From Candidatus Desulfaltia sp. (GTDB lineage: Bacteria > Desulfobacterota > Desulfobacteria > Desulfobacterales > ETH-SRB1): DNA of 42,330 bases. Made by a program: the position numbers and the translations under genes. Where the stretch lies: NCBI GenBank assembly GCA_030656555.1, contig JAUSPN010000004.1, positions 1 through 42,330 on the forward strand, given 5' to 3'. This document shows, piece after piece, positions 8,320-17,574 of the stretch (the stretch's first letter is position 1; each line of letters opens with the position of its first letter). The notes beneath the pieces are model-generated. The model was not told the origin of the DNA, searched no databases, and saw only the letters and a list, made by a program, of their open reading frames with translations.

Positions 8320-10911
8320 CTATACTACAATACTTACCAGCTTCTTTTTAACGACAATGATCTTTTTTATGGGTTTATCATTTATGAATTTCCTTGCGCG
8401 TTCATCTGAAAGGGCTATCTCTTTTATGGCAGCATCGTCCGCATCAGCGCTCACGCTGAATCTGCTGCGAAGTTTGCCGTTTACCTGCACTACTATTTCA
8501 AGGCTGTCTCGCACAAGAGCATCTTCCCTGTATGATGGCCATGATTCCAAAAGAACGCTGGATTTACGCCCCAGGGCATACCAGAGTTCTTCAGCAAAAT
8601 GTGGAACTATGGGTGACAAAAGCAGTATGACCGATTCCATGGCAAATCTCATTACCCCTGCAGCGTTAGAGCTTTTTGCTGCAGGGTCTATGCCGTACAT
8701 GGTATTAACAAGCTCCATTACAGCGCTGATTGCTGTATTGAAATGGAACCTGCTTTCTATATCATCGGTAACCTTTTTTATGGTTTGATGGGCTTTTTTA
8801 TATAAAACCAGTATGCTTTCGTCCAGTTCGTCAGAATTGCCGTTAAAAGGGATCGCCTCTTTTATTAAATCGATCCAGACTGCCGCAAGGCTCCATATAC
8901 GATTCAGAAAGCGATATCCACCCTCAACTCCCTGGTCGCTCCATTCAAGATCCCTTTCCGGCGGAGCCGCAAAAAGACAAAAGAGTCGTGTAACATCAGC
9001 ACCGTATTGTTTTAGCATAATATTTGGGTCTATTACATTCTTTTTTGACTTGGACATCTTTTCAACCCGGCCAATTATAACCTTGTTGCCGCATTTTTTG
9101 CAAAAACCGCCTTCGGCTTCTTCAGGGAAAAGAAATCCATGCTCAGGACAGGAGGTAGTCTCCTTGCAGACCATACCCTGTGTCAGCAGTCTGGTAAAAG
9201 GCTCCTTGTATTTGACAAGCCCAAGATCTTTAAGCACACGCGTAAAATACCTTGAATAAAGGAGATGCAAAATAGCATGTTCAACCCCGCCGATATATTG
9301 ATCAACCGGCATCCAGTAGGAAACAGCCGCTGCATCAAACATGCCGCCATTGTAATCTGCGCTGCAGTATCTCTCAAAATACCAGGATGATTCAACAAAA
9401 GTATCCATTGTGTCGGTTTCTCTTTTTGCGTCAGGACTGCCGCACTTTGGGCATCTGGTTTTTGCAAAATAATCAAGACCTGCGAGCGGCGACCTTCCTC
9501 CGGGAAGAAGATCAGCCTTCTCAGGCAATACAACCGGAAGATCCTCTTCCTGGGCAGGAACAACCCCGCATTTCTTACAGTAAACTATGGGAATGGGGGC
9601 GCCCCAGTAACGCTGCCTGGAAATACCCCAATCTCTTAACCTGAAGTTGACTGTTTTTTCTCCAAAACCTTTTTCATCAAGAAAAGAAGCTATTTCATCA
9701 AGAGCTTTTTTATTATCCAAGCCGTCAAACTGGCCGGAATTAACCATAACCCCTTCGCCTGTATATGCTTCGGTTATGGTAGCAGCGTCGAGGTCCTTAT
9801 CAGAAGGTTTAACAACAATAATAATGTCAAGCCCGTATTTTTTGGCAAATTCAAAATCACGCTGGTCATGTGCGGGCACCGACATAACAGCGCCTGTGCC
9901 ATATCCCATGAGAGCAAAATTAGCTGTATATATCGGCATGCGCCTGCCGCTTAAGGGATTTATGCAATATGAACCTGTAAAGACCCCTTCCTTTTCATAA
10001 TTTTCAACAGCTTTGTCTGATCTATCCTGCATTGACATCTGTTCCACAAATTCTCTGATCTTATCTTCCTGGCCCGTGCCTTTTGAAAGCTCAGACACAA
10101 GCGGATGCTCAGGAGCAAGACACATGAAGGTTGCCCCGAAAACCGTATCCTGGCGGGTTGTAAATACAGGTATCACTTTTTCTGAATTATCTTTGGCCTT
10201 TTCAATCGGAAATCTTATCTGTGCACCGATACTTTTGCCGATCCAGTTTTTCTGCATGGTGATGACCTTGTCTGGCCAGCCGGGAAGCTTGTCACAATAA
10301 ACAAGCAAATCTTCTGCATAGTCGGTTATACGGAGAAACCACTGCCAGAGCTTTTTCTGGCGAACAGGTTTTCCGCATCTCCAGCACATACCAGCCTCTA
10401 CCTGCTCATTGGCAAGAACAGTTGTGCAGGTATTGCACCAGTTTACAAAGGACTCTTTTCTATATGCCATCCCCCTTTCATACATCTTTAAAAACAGCCA
10501 TTGTTCCCATCTGTAATATTCGGGCTCGCAGGTGGCTATTTCTCTGTCCCAGTCATAGCTGAAACCTATTTGCTTCAACTGAGATCGCATCGTCTTGATA
10601 TTATTGTATGTCCATCCGGCGGGATGAGTATTGTTTGCAATAGCAGCGTTTTCCGCGGGCATTCCAAAAGCATCCCATCCCATTGGATGCAGAACATTAA
10701 ATCCCCGCATTCTTTTATATCTTGCGACCACATCCCCTATTGTGTAGTTTCTGACATGACCCATGTGTATCTTGCCTGAAGGATAGGGAAACATCTCAAG
10801 AAGATAATACTTTTCCCTGTCAGGATCTTCTTTACACTTAAACAGCCCTTTCTCATCCCAATAGGATTGCCACTTTGATTCAACAGTTTTTGGGTCGTAT
10901 TTCTTGTCCAT
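8320..10911 (-). CDS. leuS: Leucyl-tRNA synthetase
   Basis: This 863-residue class I synthetase charges tRNA-Leu. The HIGH-type motif [11 protein letters not shown] is at residues 42-52 and KMSKS at 618-622. Between them lies the CP1 editing domain ([27 protein letters not shown]). Zinc-binding Cys pairs occur in [16 protein letters not shown] and CKKCGNK. The bacterial-type C-terminal domain ends the protein ([11 protein letters not shown]). Length is normal for bacterial LeuRS. lptE follows on the same strand after about 115 bp of repeats. Confidence 0.98.
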   Translation of the reverse strand: MDKKYDPKTVESKWQSYWDEKGLFKCKEDPDREKYYLLEMFPYPSGKIHMGHVRNYTIGDVVARYKRMRGFNVLHPMGWDAFGMPAENAAIANNTHPAGWTYNNIKTMRSQLKQIGFSYDWDREIATCEPEYYRWEQWLFLKMYERGMAYRKESFVNWCNTCTTVLANEQVEAGMCWRCGKPVRQKKLWQWFLRITDYAEDLLVYCDKLPGWPDKVITMQKNWIGKSIGAQIRFPIEKAKDNSEKVIPVFTTRQDTVFGATFMCLAPEHPLVSELSKGTGQEDKIREFVEQMSMQDRSDKAVENYEKEGVFTGSYCINPLSGRRMPIYTANFALMGYGTGAVMSVPAHDQRDFEFAKKYGLDIIIVVKPSDKDLDAATITEAYTGEGVMVNSGQFDGLDNKKALDEIASFLDEKGFGEKTVNFRLRDWGISRQRYWGAPIPIVYCKKCGVVPAQEEDLPVVLPEKADLLPGGRSPLAGLDYFAKTRCPKCGSPDAKRETDTMDTFVESSWYFERYCSADYNGGMFDAAAVSYWMPVDQYIGGVEHAILHLLYSRYFTRVLKDLGLVKYKEPFTRLLTQGMVCKETTSCPEHGFLFPEEAEGGFCKKCGNKVIIGRVEKMSKSKKNVIDPNIMLKQYGADVTRLFCLFAAPPERDLEWSDQGVEGGYRFLNRIWSLAAVWIDLIKEAIPFNGNSDELDESILVLYKKAHQTIKKVTDDIESRFHFNTAISAVMELVNTMYGIDPAAKSSNAAGVMRFAMESVILLLSPIVPHFAEELWYALGRKSSVLLESWPSYREDALVRDSLEIVVQVNGKLRSRFSVSADADDAAIKEIALSDERARKFINDKPIKKIIVVKKKLVSIVV

Positions 10912-11024
10912 TTTCTATATAATACCTCTATCAATAAAGCTGGTTCAAGGAGGGTAAACAACCAAAATTATATTAATAATGCCATAATATGTTATTAATA
11001 GCAAGAGTTGCAATCAACGAATAC

Positions 11025-11948
11025 TCATGGCTTTATCGTTGTAAACAGGCCTCCATTTTCCCGTTTGATGACTCCTCTTCCAAGGAAAGTATTCATAATT
11101 TCATTATATTTCCTTTCGTACTCACCATTAAAATAAAGCTCAACCGTCTCTTTAAACCAATAGGTATCCATAAGGTCTGAGAAAAAGGTGTTTTCTTTAA
11201 CAGTCTTCTTCATCAAAAGTGTATAAACCATGATCTTTTTTATCAGATCATCACCAACAGTCTCTCGACAAAGCAAATACCTTTCAATCTTTTCCTTACT
11301 TTTTGATATGGCCTTTTTAATGTCATCAAAGGGTCTCCCGTGGCCGGGATAAACTATTTTCACATCAAGAGATTCAAGTTTCTGAAGAGATTCCAGCATG
11401 TGAAACAATGCCATGCTCCCTTCAACGCGTAGTGTCATTACTGCCACATCACTCTCCCAAAGCGCATCAGAAGATATGAGAATTTTTTCCCGGCTGTTAT
11501 ATAGGACAATGCCATCAGAAGCATGCCCTGGAGTATAAATTACCTGGAATTTATGAGGCCCGACAGCGATAATTTCGCCATCCTCCAGTGCTTGTGTACA
11601 TTTAAAAAAATCAGCTTCCTGGTTATAGTATCTCCACCATGTAGACCAATCATCTTGAGTGTCGATAAAATATTTACCGGCTTTGTGCAAGGCAATATCA
11701 CACCCGGATTTTTGCTGAATGATTTTATTGCCGCCTATATGATCACAATGGGTGTGGGTATTAACAATTAAGGAAATATCAGAAAGGTTTACCCCCAATC
11801 TTGTTATTGATCTATCTGTTTCGTTGAAGTCGGAAATATAGCCTGTATCAATAAGAATCGGGGCTTTAGATCTATAAACAAAGTGATTTCCGCTTAGATA
11901 ACCTCTTTCGATAAAAAACAGATCCTCTAAAATTTCATTCTTAAACAT
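11025..11948 (-). CDS. Metallo-beta-lactamase-fold hydrolase
   Basis: The 307-residue protein carries the two-metal centre signature THTHCDHIGG, followed by TPGHASDGIVLY, SSDALWESD and YPGHGRPFDD. It belongs to the glyoxalase-II-like branch of MBL hydrolases; the substrate cannot be read from sequence. The C-terminal ~90 residues are helical. It lies 92 bp downstream of two YeeE/YedE genes on the same strand. In BigR-type sulfide operons an MBL persulfide dioxygenase sits beside such transporters, but the motifs here are not specifically those of ETHE1, so a sulfur role is only a possibility. Confidence 0.85.
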   Translation of the reverse strand: MFKNEILEDLFFIERGYLSGNHFVYRSKAPILIDTGYISDFNETDRSITRLGVNLSDISLIVNTHTHCDHIGGNKIIQQKSGCDIALHKAGKYFIDTQDDWSTWWRYYNQEADFFKCTQALEDGEIIAVGPHKFQVIYTPGHASDGIVLYNSREKILISSDALWESDVAVMTLRVEGSMALFHMLESLQKLESLDVKIVYPGHGRPFDDIKKAISKSKEKIERYLLCRETVGDDLIKKIMVYTLLMKKTVKENTFFSDLMDTYWFKETVELYFNGEYERKYNEIMNTFLGRGVIKRENGGLFTTIKP

Positions 11949-11987
11949 GTGTATTATATCTTAAATTGGCACGCTAACAATCAGAAT

Positions 11988-12023
11988 GCGCCGCTTCGGT
12001 TTGGCCGCAAAGCAAAGCGGCGC
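11988..12023. repeat. GC-rich intergenic hairpin
   Basis: GCGCCGCTT (11988-11996) pairs perfectly with AAGCGGCGC (12015-12023) across an 18-nt loop, in an otherwise AT-rich gap. There is no T-run directly after the stem on either strand, so it looks like a repetitive extragenic palindrome rather than a classical terminator. Confidence 0.5.
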
Positions 12024-12040
12024 AGCTAACTCTAATATAT

Positions 12041-12565
12041 TTAAATGTTTTTATTTTGAAAAAATTTAAACAGCATTAAAATCGCAACAATAAAAATAAA
12101 AATAATAACCCAATGGTTTATTTTTAATATATCCGGCACAGTGATTTTACCTAAATTACCCCAGGCTAAAACATTGCTTTTTAGTGCCGGGTATACTTCA
12201 GCATACAAACCAGCTCCAACTAACATTCCCAATATAGCCCACAACGCGTGTATGCGTCCTTCACCTAAAGCTCCTAATGATGTTCCCGGGCAATATCCGG
12301 CAATAGCCCAACCAATGCCAAAAAGCAATCCACCTATAATTTGAGCAGCTACGTCAGTTGCCTTAATGCTAAATGAGATAATACCAAGATCTTTGCAAAG
12401 GTATATACCCACTGCGCCAACCATAATCGCTGAAAGCATAAATTTAATGATAGTCATATCTTTAAGCAGCAAAAAACCAACTTGTCGTTCAAACCGTATA
12501 GCTTGCGCTTTTTGTAAAAAGAAACCAAAGAGGATGCCTGTAATAATACCTAATAGAAGTCCCAT
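12041..12565 (-). CDS. YeeE/YedE-type sulfur transporter, second half-protein
   Basis: The 174-residue membrane protein has about four to five hydrophobic segments and the conserved motif GYCPGTSLGALGEGRIHALW. The Cys in GYCPG matches one of the essential cysteines of TsuA-type thiosulfate channels. The other cysteine motif is on the neighbouring gene, so the two half-size proteins probably assemble into one transporter. The genes are separated by 2 bp. Start has a strong AAGGAGG upstream. Thiosulfate or a related sulfur ion is the likely substrate, by family knowledge. Confidence 0.85.
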   Translation of the reverse strand: MGLLLGIITGILFGFFLQKAQAIRFERQVGFLLLKDMTIIKFMLSAIMVGAVGIYLCKDLGIISFSIKATDVAAQIIGGLLFGIGWAIAGYCPGTSLGALGEGRIHALWAILGMLVGAGLYAEVYPALKSNVLAWGNLGKITVPDILKINHWVIIFIFIVAILMLFKFFQNKNI

Positions 12566-12567
12566 AA

Positions 12568-13107
12568 TTACTTTCCTCCTTTATATAGTATTTTAGCAGT
12601 AATTATGCCGCCAATAATAAAACATGCCATAGCAATAAACCCGCTTACGGCAAGTTGCATAATGCTGCTTAATCCATGGCCACTGGGACATCCACCGGCA
12701 AGACGCGCACCAAACAAAAGGATAATCCCCCCGATAAAAGCGCCTGCTCCGCGAACAACAGCGCTATTACCAAATCGTTGTTTCCATATATCAGGAACAA
12801 ATTCTTTTTTGTAACTTTTCCCAAGAAGAGATGATAACAACGATCCTATAAAAATACCCAATACTACCATCATCTGCCAATCTACTTTTATTTTTTCATA
12901 TAGGAAGTACTCGTTAGTATCGGCATGCTCTTTTGCAACCTGTTGTTCAATAAGTCCGGTTACGCGAACAAACGTAGTTGAAGCACCGAGATACATGGGT
13001 TTTGATAATACTTTCGTAGAGACAACTACGGACAAAATGGCCAGTATGCCTACGAAAGCTCCAGCTAAATAAGGACTCCAAACGCTTTTGGTTAAATAGT
13101 TTTTCAT
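12568..13107 (-). CDS. YeeE/YedE-type sulfur transporter, first half-protein
   Basis: The 179-residue membrane protein has about four hydrophobic segments. The diagnostic motif is GARLAGGCPSGHGLSSIMQL, whose Cys corresponds to a conserved substrate-relay cysteine in TsuA/YeeE proteins. A soluble-looking stretch (about residues 45-70) separates the first two membrane segments. It is followed after 2 bp by the second half-protein and preceded by two exported thioredoxin-fold proteins. Together these suggest uptake and redox handling of a reduced sulfur compound in the envelope. Confidence 0.85.
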   Translation of the reverse strand: MKNYLTKSVWSPYLAGAFVGILAILSVVVSTKVLSKPMYLGASTTFVRVTGLIEQQVAKEHADTNEYFLYEKIKVDWQMMVVLGIFIGSLLSSLLGKSYKKEFVPDIWKQRFGNSAVVRGAGAFIGGIILLFGARLAGGCPSGHGLSSIMQLAVSGFIAMACFIIGGIITAKILYKGGK

Positions 13108-13216
13108 TTTAACTCCTTTCTTAACGAAACCTTTGCAAAACTATCGCTATTTGTCATTTTGACCAAAGAAAGAAATCTTAACAAACTTAAACCTCAACAG
13201 CGGGGTTTTCACGCTA

Positions 13217-13822
13217 CTATTTGTTGAGCTTCTCCAGTTCCCTTACGATGGACTCGAGGCGCGGCCGTTTATTTATATCATGTACGTCGATATAATGGAT
13301 GATGCCTTTCTTGTCGATTATAAAAAGCGCCCTTTCCGCAACTCCATCGGAACGCAACACACCATATGTGTCAGCTACCCTGCCGTGAGGCCAGAAGTCG
13401 GAAAGAACAGGAAACCATAAGTCCCCCATCTGGTTCGTCCATGCAAAGAGAGTCGGAATATTGTCCACCGTAATTCCTAAAAGTATGGCATCGTTTTTAT
13501 CAAATATGCTTTTCACAATGCCGTAGCCGGGCCACTGGTCCGAACAAACCGGAGTCCATGCTGCAGGAACAAAAGATATGACCACGTTCTTTTTCCCGAC
13601 GTACCGGCTAAGGGAAATTTTTCCCCCGGAAACTGCGGGAAGCGTAAAGTCAGGAGCACTATCTCCTGTCTTTACCTTCAAAACACTGTCTGTGGGCTTG
13701 AGTTTTTTAGGGTCATAAATATTATCCTTAAAGACATCTGAAAGACCGTAGGAAGAAGTTGTACCAAGAAAAAAAATCAGCACGATTCCTATCAGGACAC
13801 TGAGACAATTACTTTTTTTCAT
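13217..13822 (-). CDS. Exported peroxiredoxin-like protein (AhpC/TSA, 1-Cys type)
   Basis: This 201-residue protein has a signal peptide (about residues 1-26) followed by a peroxiredoxin fold. The active-site motif PAAWTPVCSD places the peroxidatic Cys at residue 93 with the usual Thr three residues before; the family Arg is in AERALFII. No second Cys is present in the mature part, so it would be a 1-Cys enzyme needing an external thiol donor. The adjacent CxxC protein is a natural candidate. Most peroxiredoxins are cytoplasmic, so the signal peptide is notable. It has a strong AAGGAGGTG and an 11-bp gap to the upstream gene. Confidence 0.88.
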   Translation of the reverse strand: MKKSNCLSVLIGIVLIFFLGTTSSYGLSDVFKDNIYDPKKLKPTDSVLKVKTGDSAPDFTLPAVSGGKISLSRYVGKKNVVISFVPAAWTPVCSDQWPGYGIVKSIFDKNDAILLGITVDNIPTLFAWTNQMGDLWFPVLSDFWPHGRVADTYGVLRSDGVAERALFIIDKKGIIHYIDVHDINKRPRLESIVRELEKLNK

Positions 13823-13833
13823 TTCGCACCTCC

Positions 13834-14409
13834 TTAATTTAATCCGGACAGTTGAAGCATCATGTCCAGGAATTGATCAGGATTGTTGACACCGCCAAGC
13901 TTGGAATAAAAAACCCGGTGAGTTCCATCATTATTGATTTTGATTCCTATGAAATATGGAGTTCTGACCTCTCCCACAGCCTTGTGGATGGAATAATCCA
14001 TATCTGGAAAAAGAGGAAAAGGGATATCGTATGTTTGCGCGAATATTCCTACCTCGTAGGAAGAATTTCCTGCTCCGATTCCTGTTAATTTGACTTTACC
14101 CTTCGACTTCGGATTATCTTCTATAACATTATATAGTTTGTTCACGGTGCGCGCATTGCCCTGGCAATGAGGACAATACATGCTGAAAATCTGGATGAGT
14201 ACTACCTTCGCCTTGATCTGGGGTATTTTGAAGAAACCGGAAGCTGGAAGGCCAAGATAGCTTCTATCGCTATCTTTTACAGGCACAGCAAGGTTTATTT
14301 CCGGCAGCATAGCCCCTTCTATCGGAGCCGATTCAGCAGTCATAACAGGAAAACTAAAAACAAAAACACAGACGGCAATGGCTATAAAATGTATTAGAAT
14401 TTTTTTCAT
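13834..14409 (-). CDS. Exported thioredoxin-like protein with CPHC motif (TlpA/ResA type)
   Basis: The 191-residue protein has a signal peptide (residues 1-27) and a thioredoxin fold with YCPHC (Cys79, Cys82) and the cis-Pro region RTPYFIGI. It is probably a periplasmic thiol-disulfide reductant. The start at 14409 is chosen over ATG 14418 because AAGGA lies nine bases before it but directly abuts the first ATG. It is the first gene of a run: this protein, peroxiredoxin, two YeeE/YedE halves and an MBL hydrolase. Reduction of the neighbouring peroxiredoxin or of a transported sulfur compound is inferred from context. Confidence 0.85.
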   Translation of the reverse strand: MKKILIHFIAIAVCVFVFSFPVMTAESAPIEGAMLPEINLAVPVKDSDRSYLGLPASGFFKIPQIKAKVVLIQIFSMYCPHCQGNARTVNKLYNVIEDNPKSKGKVKLTGIGAGNSSYEVGIFAQTYDIPFPLFPDMDYSIHKAVGEVRTPYFIGIKINNDGTHRVFYSKLGGVNNPDQFLDMMLQLSGLN

Positions 14410-14564
14410 GGTTTTCATTCCTTTCTTGTAAGTTACTCTTAAGATGATGTTTTTTCTATTTTAAATCTTTTCACCCATAAAATTACCTCCTTTTTTGCTT
14501 TGTATCAGACTGCGCCATAGGCGGAGCCCATTAATTGTAAAGACAATATTGAAGAGCCCTGTAA

Positions 14565-14596
14565 CCCCCGCAGCAAGCTACGGGGAATGCGCTCGC
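14565..14596 (-). repeat. REP-like GC-rich repeat, copy 1
   Basis: The 32-bp sequence contains CCCCG and CGGGG arms around GCAGCAAGCT. Its reverse complement matches 19788-19817 with only a few changes, including the flanking GCGAGCGCATT. It is a dispersed palindromic repeat. Confidence 0.6.
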
Positions 14597-14897
14597 TATT
14601 GCGGTTCAAATGTGATTGACATTTGTCAAACCCCATAATTGTTTCTTGATTTTAATATATATGCTATATATCATCTTGTATTTAATGAAAATACAAGAAT
14701 TATGTCGTCTTTAAAGACTTCGAAAACTTCAGGATCAGATCAATATGCGGTAGATTAAAAGGAATTATTTAGAAGAAATTTAGTTCAGAGCCATGCCCAT
14801 TACCAAGCCGACTAATCTAAACATATAAAAAATTATCAATAATATAACGATACGTCAAGTTATTTGCTTATTAATGGACGCATACGCTCGGCTTAAA

Positions 14898-14926
14898 TTG
14901 CCCCTTTTTTAGTTTTTTAGTAGAAT
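14898..14926 (+). promoter_or_regulatory. Possible promoter of xthA
   Basis: TTGCCC (14898-14903) and TAGAAT (14921-14926) are separated by 17 bp, 38 bp before the xthA start codon. The -10 box matches five of six consensus bases; the -35 box is weak. Confidence 0.4.
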
Positions 14927-14963
14927 TACAAAAAATGCCTACCATATGAGCAAGGAGATGAAA

Positions 14964-15752
14964 ATGGCATCCAAAACAATCAGACTGGTTTCATGGAACG
15001 TCAACGGCCTCCGGGCAGTGCTGAAAAAGGATTTTCACCGGTCTGTTGCAAAACTCGACGCCGATATCCTGGCCATTCAGGAAACCAAAATCCAGGTCGA
15101 TCAATTGACCCCTGAAATGATCGACGTGGATGGATATGCGTCCTGTTTTTCCCATGCTACCGTCAAAAAGGGATACAGCGGCGTAGCAGCCTATTCCCGA
15201 CTTACGCCAATACAGGTCAGGTATGGCATCGGTCTTCCCGGATTCGACAACGAGGGTCGAATCATTGAAATGACCTTTGATGATTTTATCTTCTTCAATA
15301 TATACTTTCCCAACGGCCAGATGAGTGAAATGCGGCTGCAGTACAAACTGGATTTTTATGCTGCGTTTTTTGCGTATGCCGATGCTTTAAAAGATGAGGG
15401 CAGGAGCCTGGTGATCACGGGCGACTTCAACACAGCCCACAACGAAATCGACCTGAAAAACCCCGGTCCCAATGCCAAACGTTCCGGTTTTCTCAGGATC
15501 GAAAGGGACTGGCTGGATAAAATCATCGAAAACGGGTATATAGACACCTTCCGCCACCTGTATCCTGACACCATCAAATACTCCTGGTGGGGCTACCGGT
15601 TCAATGCCAGAAAAAATAATGCGGGATGGCGAATCGATTACTTTTTTGTGACACGGAACATACTGGAAAAGGGGTGGATCAAAGACGCCTTTATTGAAAA
15701 TGACATTTTCGGTTCTGATCACTGTCCACTTGGGCTGGTGCTGGAAATATGA
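14964..15752 (+). CDS. xthA: Exodeoxyribonuclease III (AP endonuclease)
   Basis: The 262-residue protein is a complete ExoIII/APE1-type nuclease for base-excision repair. Motifs in order are SWNVNGLRA, IQETK (metal-binding Glu), GYSGVA, YFPNGQ, ITGDFNTAHNEIDL, RIDYFFVT and the terminal GSDHCPLG with the catalytic His. Of three close ATGs (14946, 14958, 14964) the third is chosen because AAGGAG lies just before it with proper spacing. It stands alone on the plus strand and appears somewhat more GC-rich than its neighbours, which could reflect transfer. It complements the uracil glycosylase at 2350-3045. Confidence 0.95.
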   Translation: MASKTIRLVSWNVNGLRAVLKKDFHRSVAKLDADILAIQETKIQVDQLTPEMIDVDGYASCFSHATVKKGYSGVAAYSRLTPIQVRYGIGLPGFDNEGRIIEMTFDDFIFFNIYFPNGQMSEMRLQYKLDFYAAFFAYADALKDEGRSLVITGDFNTAHNEIDLKNPGPNAKRSGFLRIERDWLDKIIENGYIDTFRHLYPDTIKYSWWGYRFNARKNNAGWRIDYFFVTRNILEKGWIKDAFIENDIFGSDHCPLGLVLEI

Positions 15753-15977
15753 TCCTTAGTGCTTTGATTGAAGCAGACTTTTAATGCCACTTTCTCAAGA
15801 ATGAAGACATGTTAGGAGGAATCACCCAAAAAGCAACAAAAACGAAATGTATCAACAAGATTGCATCTGCTGCCAACGAGTATTTGCTGTAAACCGGATT
15901 CATGTTTTCCCTATTCACTCTCCCCTTAAATCTATGTATTGAGTTGAACCCTGTATCAGGACGGGACAGGCAACCCC

Positions 15978-16043
15978 CTACATTTTATCCGTAATCTGAA
16001 CCATGATCCGGTCGTCTTTCAGCTTGACAGGGTAGGTGCGAAT
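15978..16043 (-). pseudogene. Possible HicB antitoxin fragment
   Basis: On the minus strand this stretch reads IRTYPVKLKDDRIMVQITD followed shortly by a stop. The YPVKL-x2-D spacing resembles the N-terminus of HicB antitoxins. There is no start codon in a good context, no continuation and no HicA. It would be a remnant; the match is short and the call uncertain. The rest of the ~300-bp gap (15753-16048) shows nothing recognisable. Confidence 0.25.
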
Positions 16044-16048
16044 TAGTC

Positions 16049-17569
16049 TCAACGATAAATTGGAACATCCACAGGCAAAGCCGAACTGTTTTCACTCTTT
16101 AACAATGTCTCATGTATCGCTATCATCTCAACCAAATAGAAAAGTGCGGCACGCGCTGTTTTTAAAGTGGAAATTAATTCATTGCGAATTGTGCCTGCGG
16201 TATAATGAACAATATGTTTATTCTTACGGCCATTGCCCACCTCTGATTTATGCAGTACGATAAAACGATGAGTGGCTGCATTTCTGAGAGATTTCTTGAC
16301 TTCCAGATAACCCTTTTTGTCGAGATCGTCTGATAGTTCAGCAAGTGCAACAATCGCCGGGTTACCGCTTTTGATCTCATCAGCTATCTTCGGCTGCCAT
16401 TCCATTTGCTTTGCGTCTTTTCTTTTTATTCGCCACTCGTTGATAAAGTTTACTCCTTTGGCCGAATCCTTAACACCGAAATATTCGGCGGTAGCAACCG
16501 CTACCTTGTCTAAAATGTCAAAACAGGATTTTTGCGCCACTGTTATCAATGACGAATCCATACCATAATGCGCATTATCAAGAGTATCGGAATAAAAACC
16601 GCTTTCGGGAAGTTTACATTCCAAAGCATAATAAGCAAGCCAGCGCGCCAGCAGATAATCAGCCTTCATCGTGTTAAACATCGCGAAAATAGGCGGAACG
16701 CCCGGCCCCTTAGCCGCGGGTTCGGTTATACTGCCGATTATCAGAGAATCCCAGCGTGAAATTGACTTGTCTAACCCTTCAATTGTGGCTGAAAGAGCCA
16801 GCCTGTTTTCTGCTACAAATTTTTCATACGGGCTTAAAGCTTCCAAATTCCGTTTTTTAATTTTAGAAGGCTTTGTTTCAAGAAGTTTTGAAAACGTCTC
16901 AAGTGCATGTTTTCCACCATATTTTAGTATACTTTCGGGTGAATCTTTAAATATCAGTATATGACGTGCGGCAATACTTCTCAGCATTTCAGGATCCCCA
17001 ATGCCGATATCAGCATAGTAAAGAAGAAACTGCGCGACTCGAGCAGCGGCAATGCCGTTTGACGGATCATGCATTAGCGCCTTTTCATAAGAATCATAAG
17101 CCTCAACCCAACGATAGGAGCGCCAGAGTAGATTTCCAATATTTGTCAGAGCCTGCGTTACCAGCTTAGAACCTTTTGAATTTCTTACAGTCAATCCATA
17201 AAGCCAGCGGGCTTCTCTGCGCATTTCCCAGGTATCGAGATGCCAGTTACTTTCAGAGCTGTTTTGAATTTCTGAAAGGCCAAAAAGACCGTTGGCCAGA
17301 TTATACCTGATATCAAGCCTGTCCGGATAGTCGTGAAGTATCCCGCGAAATATCTTAACCCCCTCTTCTATAGCCTCCTTATCATTGTTTGCCTTTCCAG
17401 CATCAACCAGAACGCAAGCCTTTAACCCGTCAATTGCCACCTTATCCAATATATCTGTTTGGCTAAGATTACGGGCAGCGACAATTGCTTCACCAGGAGC
17501 CTTTTCGAGCAGGTCATAAAGTTGGGATTGCAGATCCTCTATCTTAGCTGTAATATTATATTCGTTCAT
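16049..17569 (-). CDS. TPR protein with C-terminal LA2681-type HEPN domain (putative RNase)
   Basis: This 506-residue protein begins with helical TPR-like repeats (about residues 30-240, e.g. RWVEAYDSYEKALMHDPSNG). The C-terminal half contains a HEPN-like helical domain. The HEPN RNase signature R-x4-H appears as RNAATH (Arg429, His434). Flanking helices (ELSDDLDKKGYLEVKKSLR, TLKTARAALFYLVEMIAIHE) fit the HEPN four-helix bundle. The TPR plus HEPN layout matches the LA2681-like HEPN family, predicted RNA-targeting effectors in conflict systems. The start lies 5 bp after the stop of the epimerase gene, suggesting co-transcription. Activity is inferred from the motif only. Confidence 0.7.
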   Translation of the reverse strand: MNEYNITAKIEDLQSQLYDLLEKAPGEAIVAARNLSQTDILDKVAIDGLKACVLVDAGKANNDKEAIEEGVKIFRGILHDYPDRLDIRYNLANGLFGLSEIQNSSESNWHLDTWEMRREARWLYGLTVRNSKGSKLVTQALTNIGNLLWRSYRWVEAYDSYEKALMHDPSNGIAAARVAQFLLYYADIGIGDPEMLRSIAARHILIFKDSPESILKYGGKHALETFSKLLETKPSKIKKRNLEALSPYEKFVAENRLALSATIEGLDKSISRWDSLIIGSITEPAAKGPGVPPIFAMFNTMKADYLLARWLAYYALECKLPESGFYSDTLDNAHYGMDSSLITVAQKSCFDILDKVAVATAEYFGVKDSAKGVNFINEWRIKRKDAKQMEWQPKIADEIKSGNPAIVALAELSDDLDKKGYLEVKKSLRNAATHRFIVLHKSEVGNGRKNKHIVHYTAGTIRNELISTLKTARAALFYLVEMIAIHETLLKSENSSALPVDVPIYR

Positions 17570-17574
17570 CTTTT

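Larger units (their letters stand above)
14410..14963. promoter_or_regulatory. Divergent regulatory region with two inverted repeats
   Basis: No gene is seen in this 554-bp gap between the thioredoxin-like operon (minus) and xthA (plus). It holds CAAATGT-N5-ACATTTG (14607-14625), CTTGTATTT-N5-AAATACAAG (14675-14697, a perfect 9-bp inverted repeat) and AT-rich runs between. A GC-rich repeat (14565-14596) is shared with 19788-19892. The two palindromes are candidate operators for the sulfur/redox operon; no regulator gene is adjacent. Confidence 0.45.

Noticed and set aside
11973-12030. Second attC site around the 11988-12023 hairpin
   Set aside because: GCTAAC occurs in the same orientation at both ends, so there is no complementary R''/R' pair, and the stem is a perfect palindrome unlike attC.
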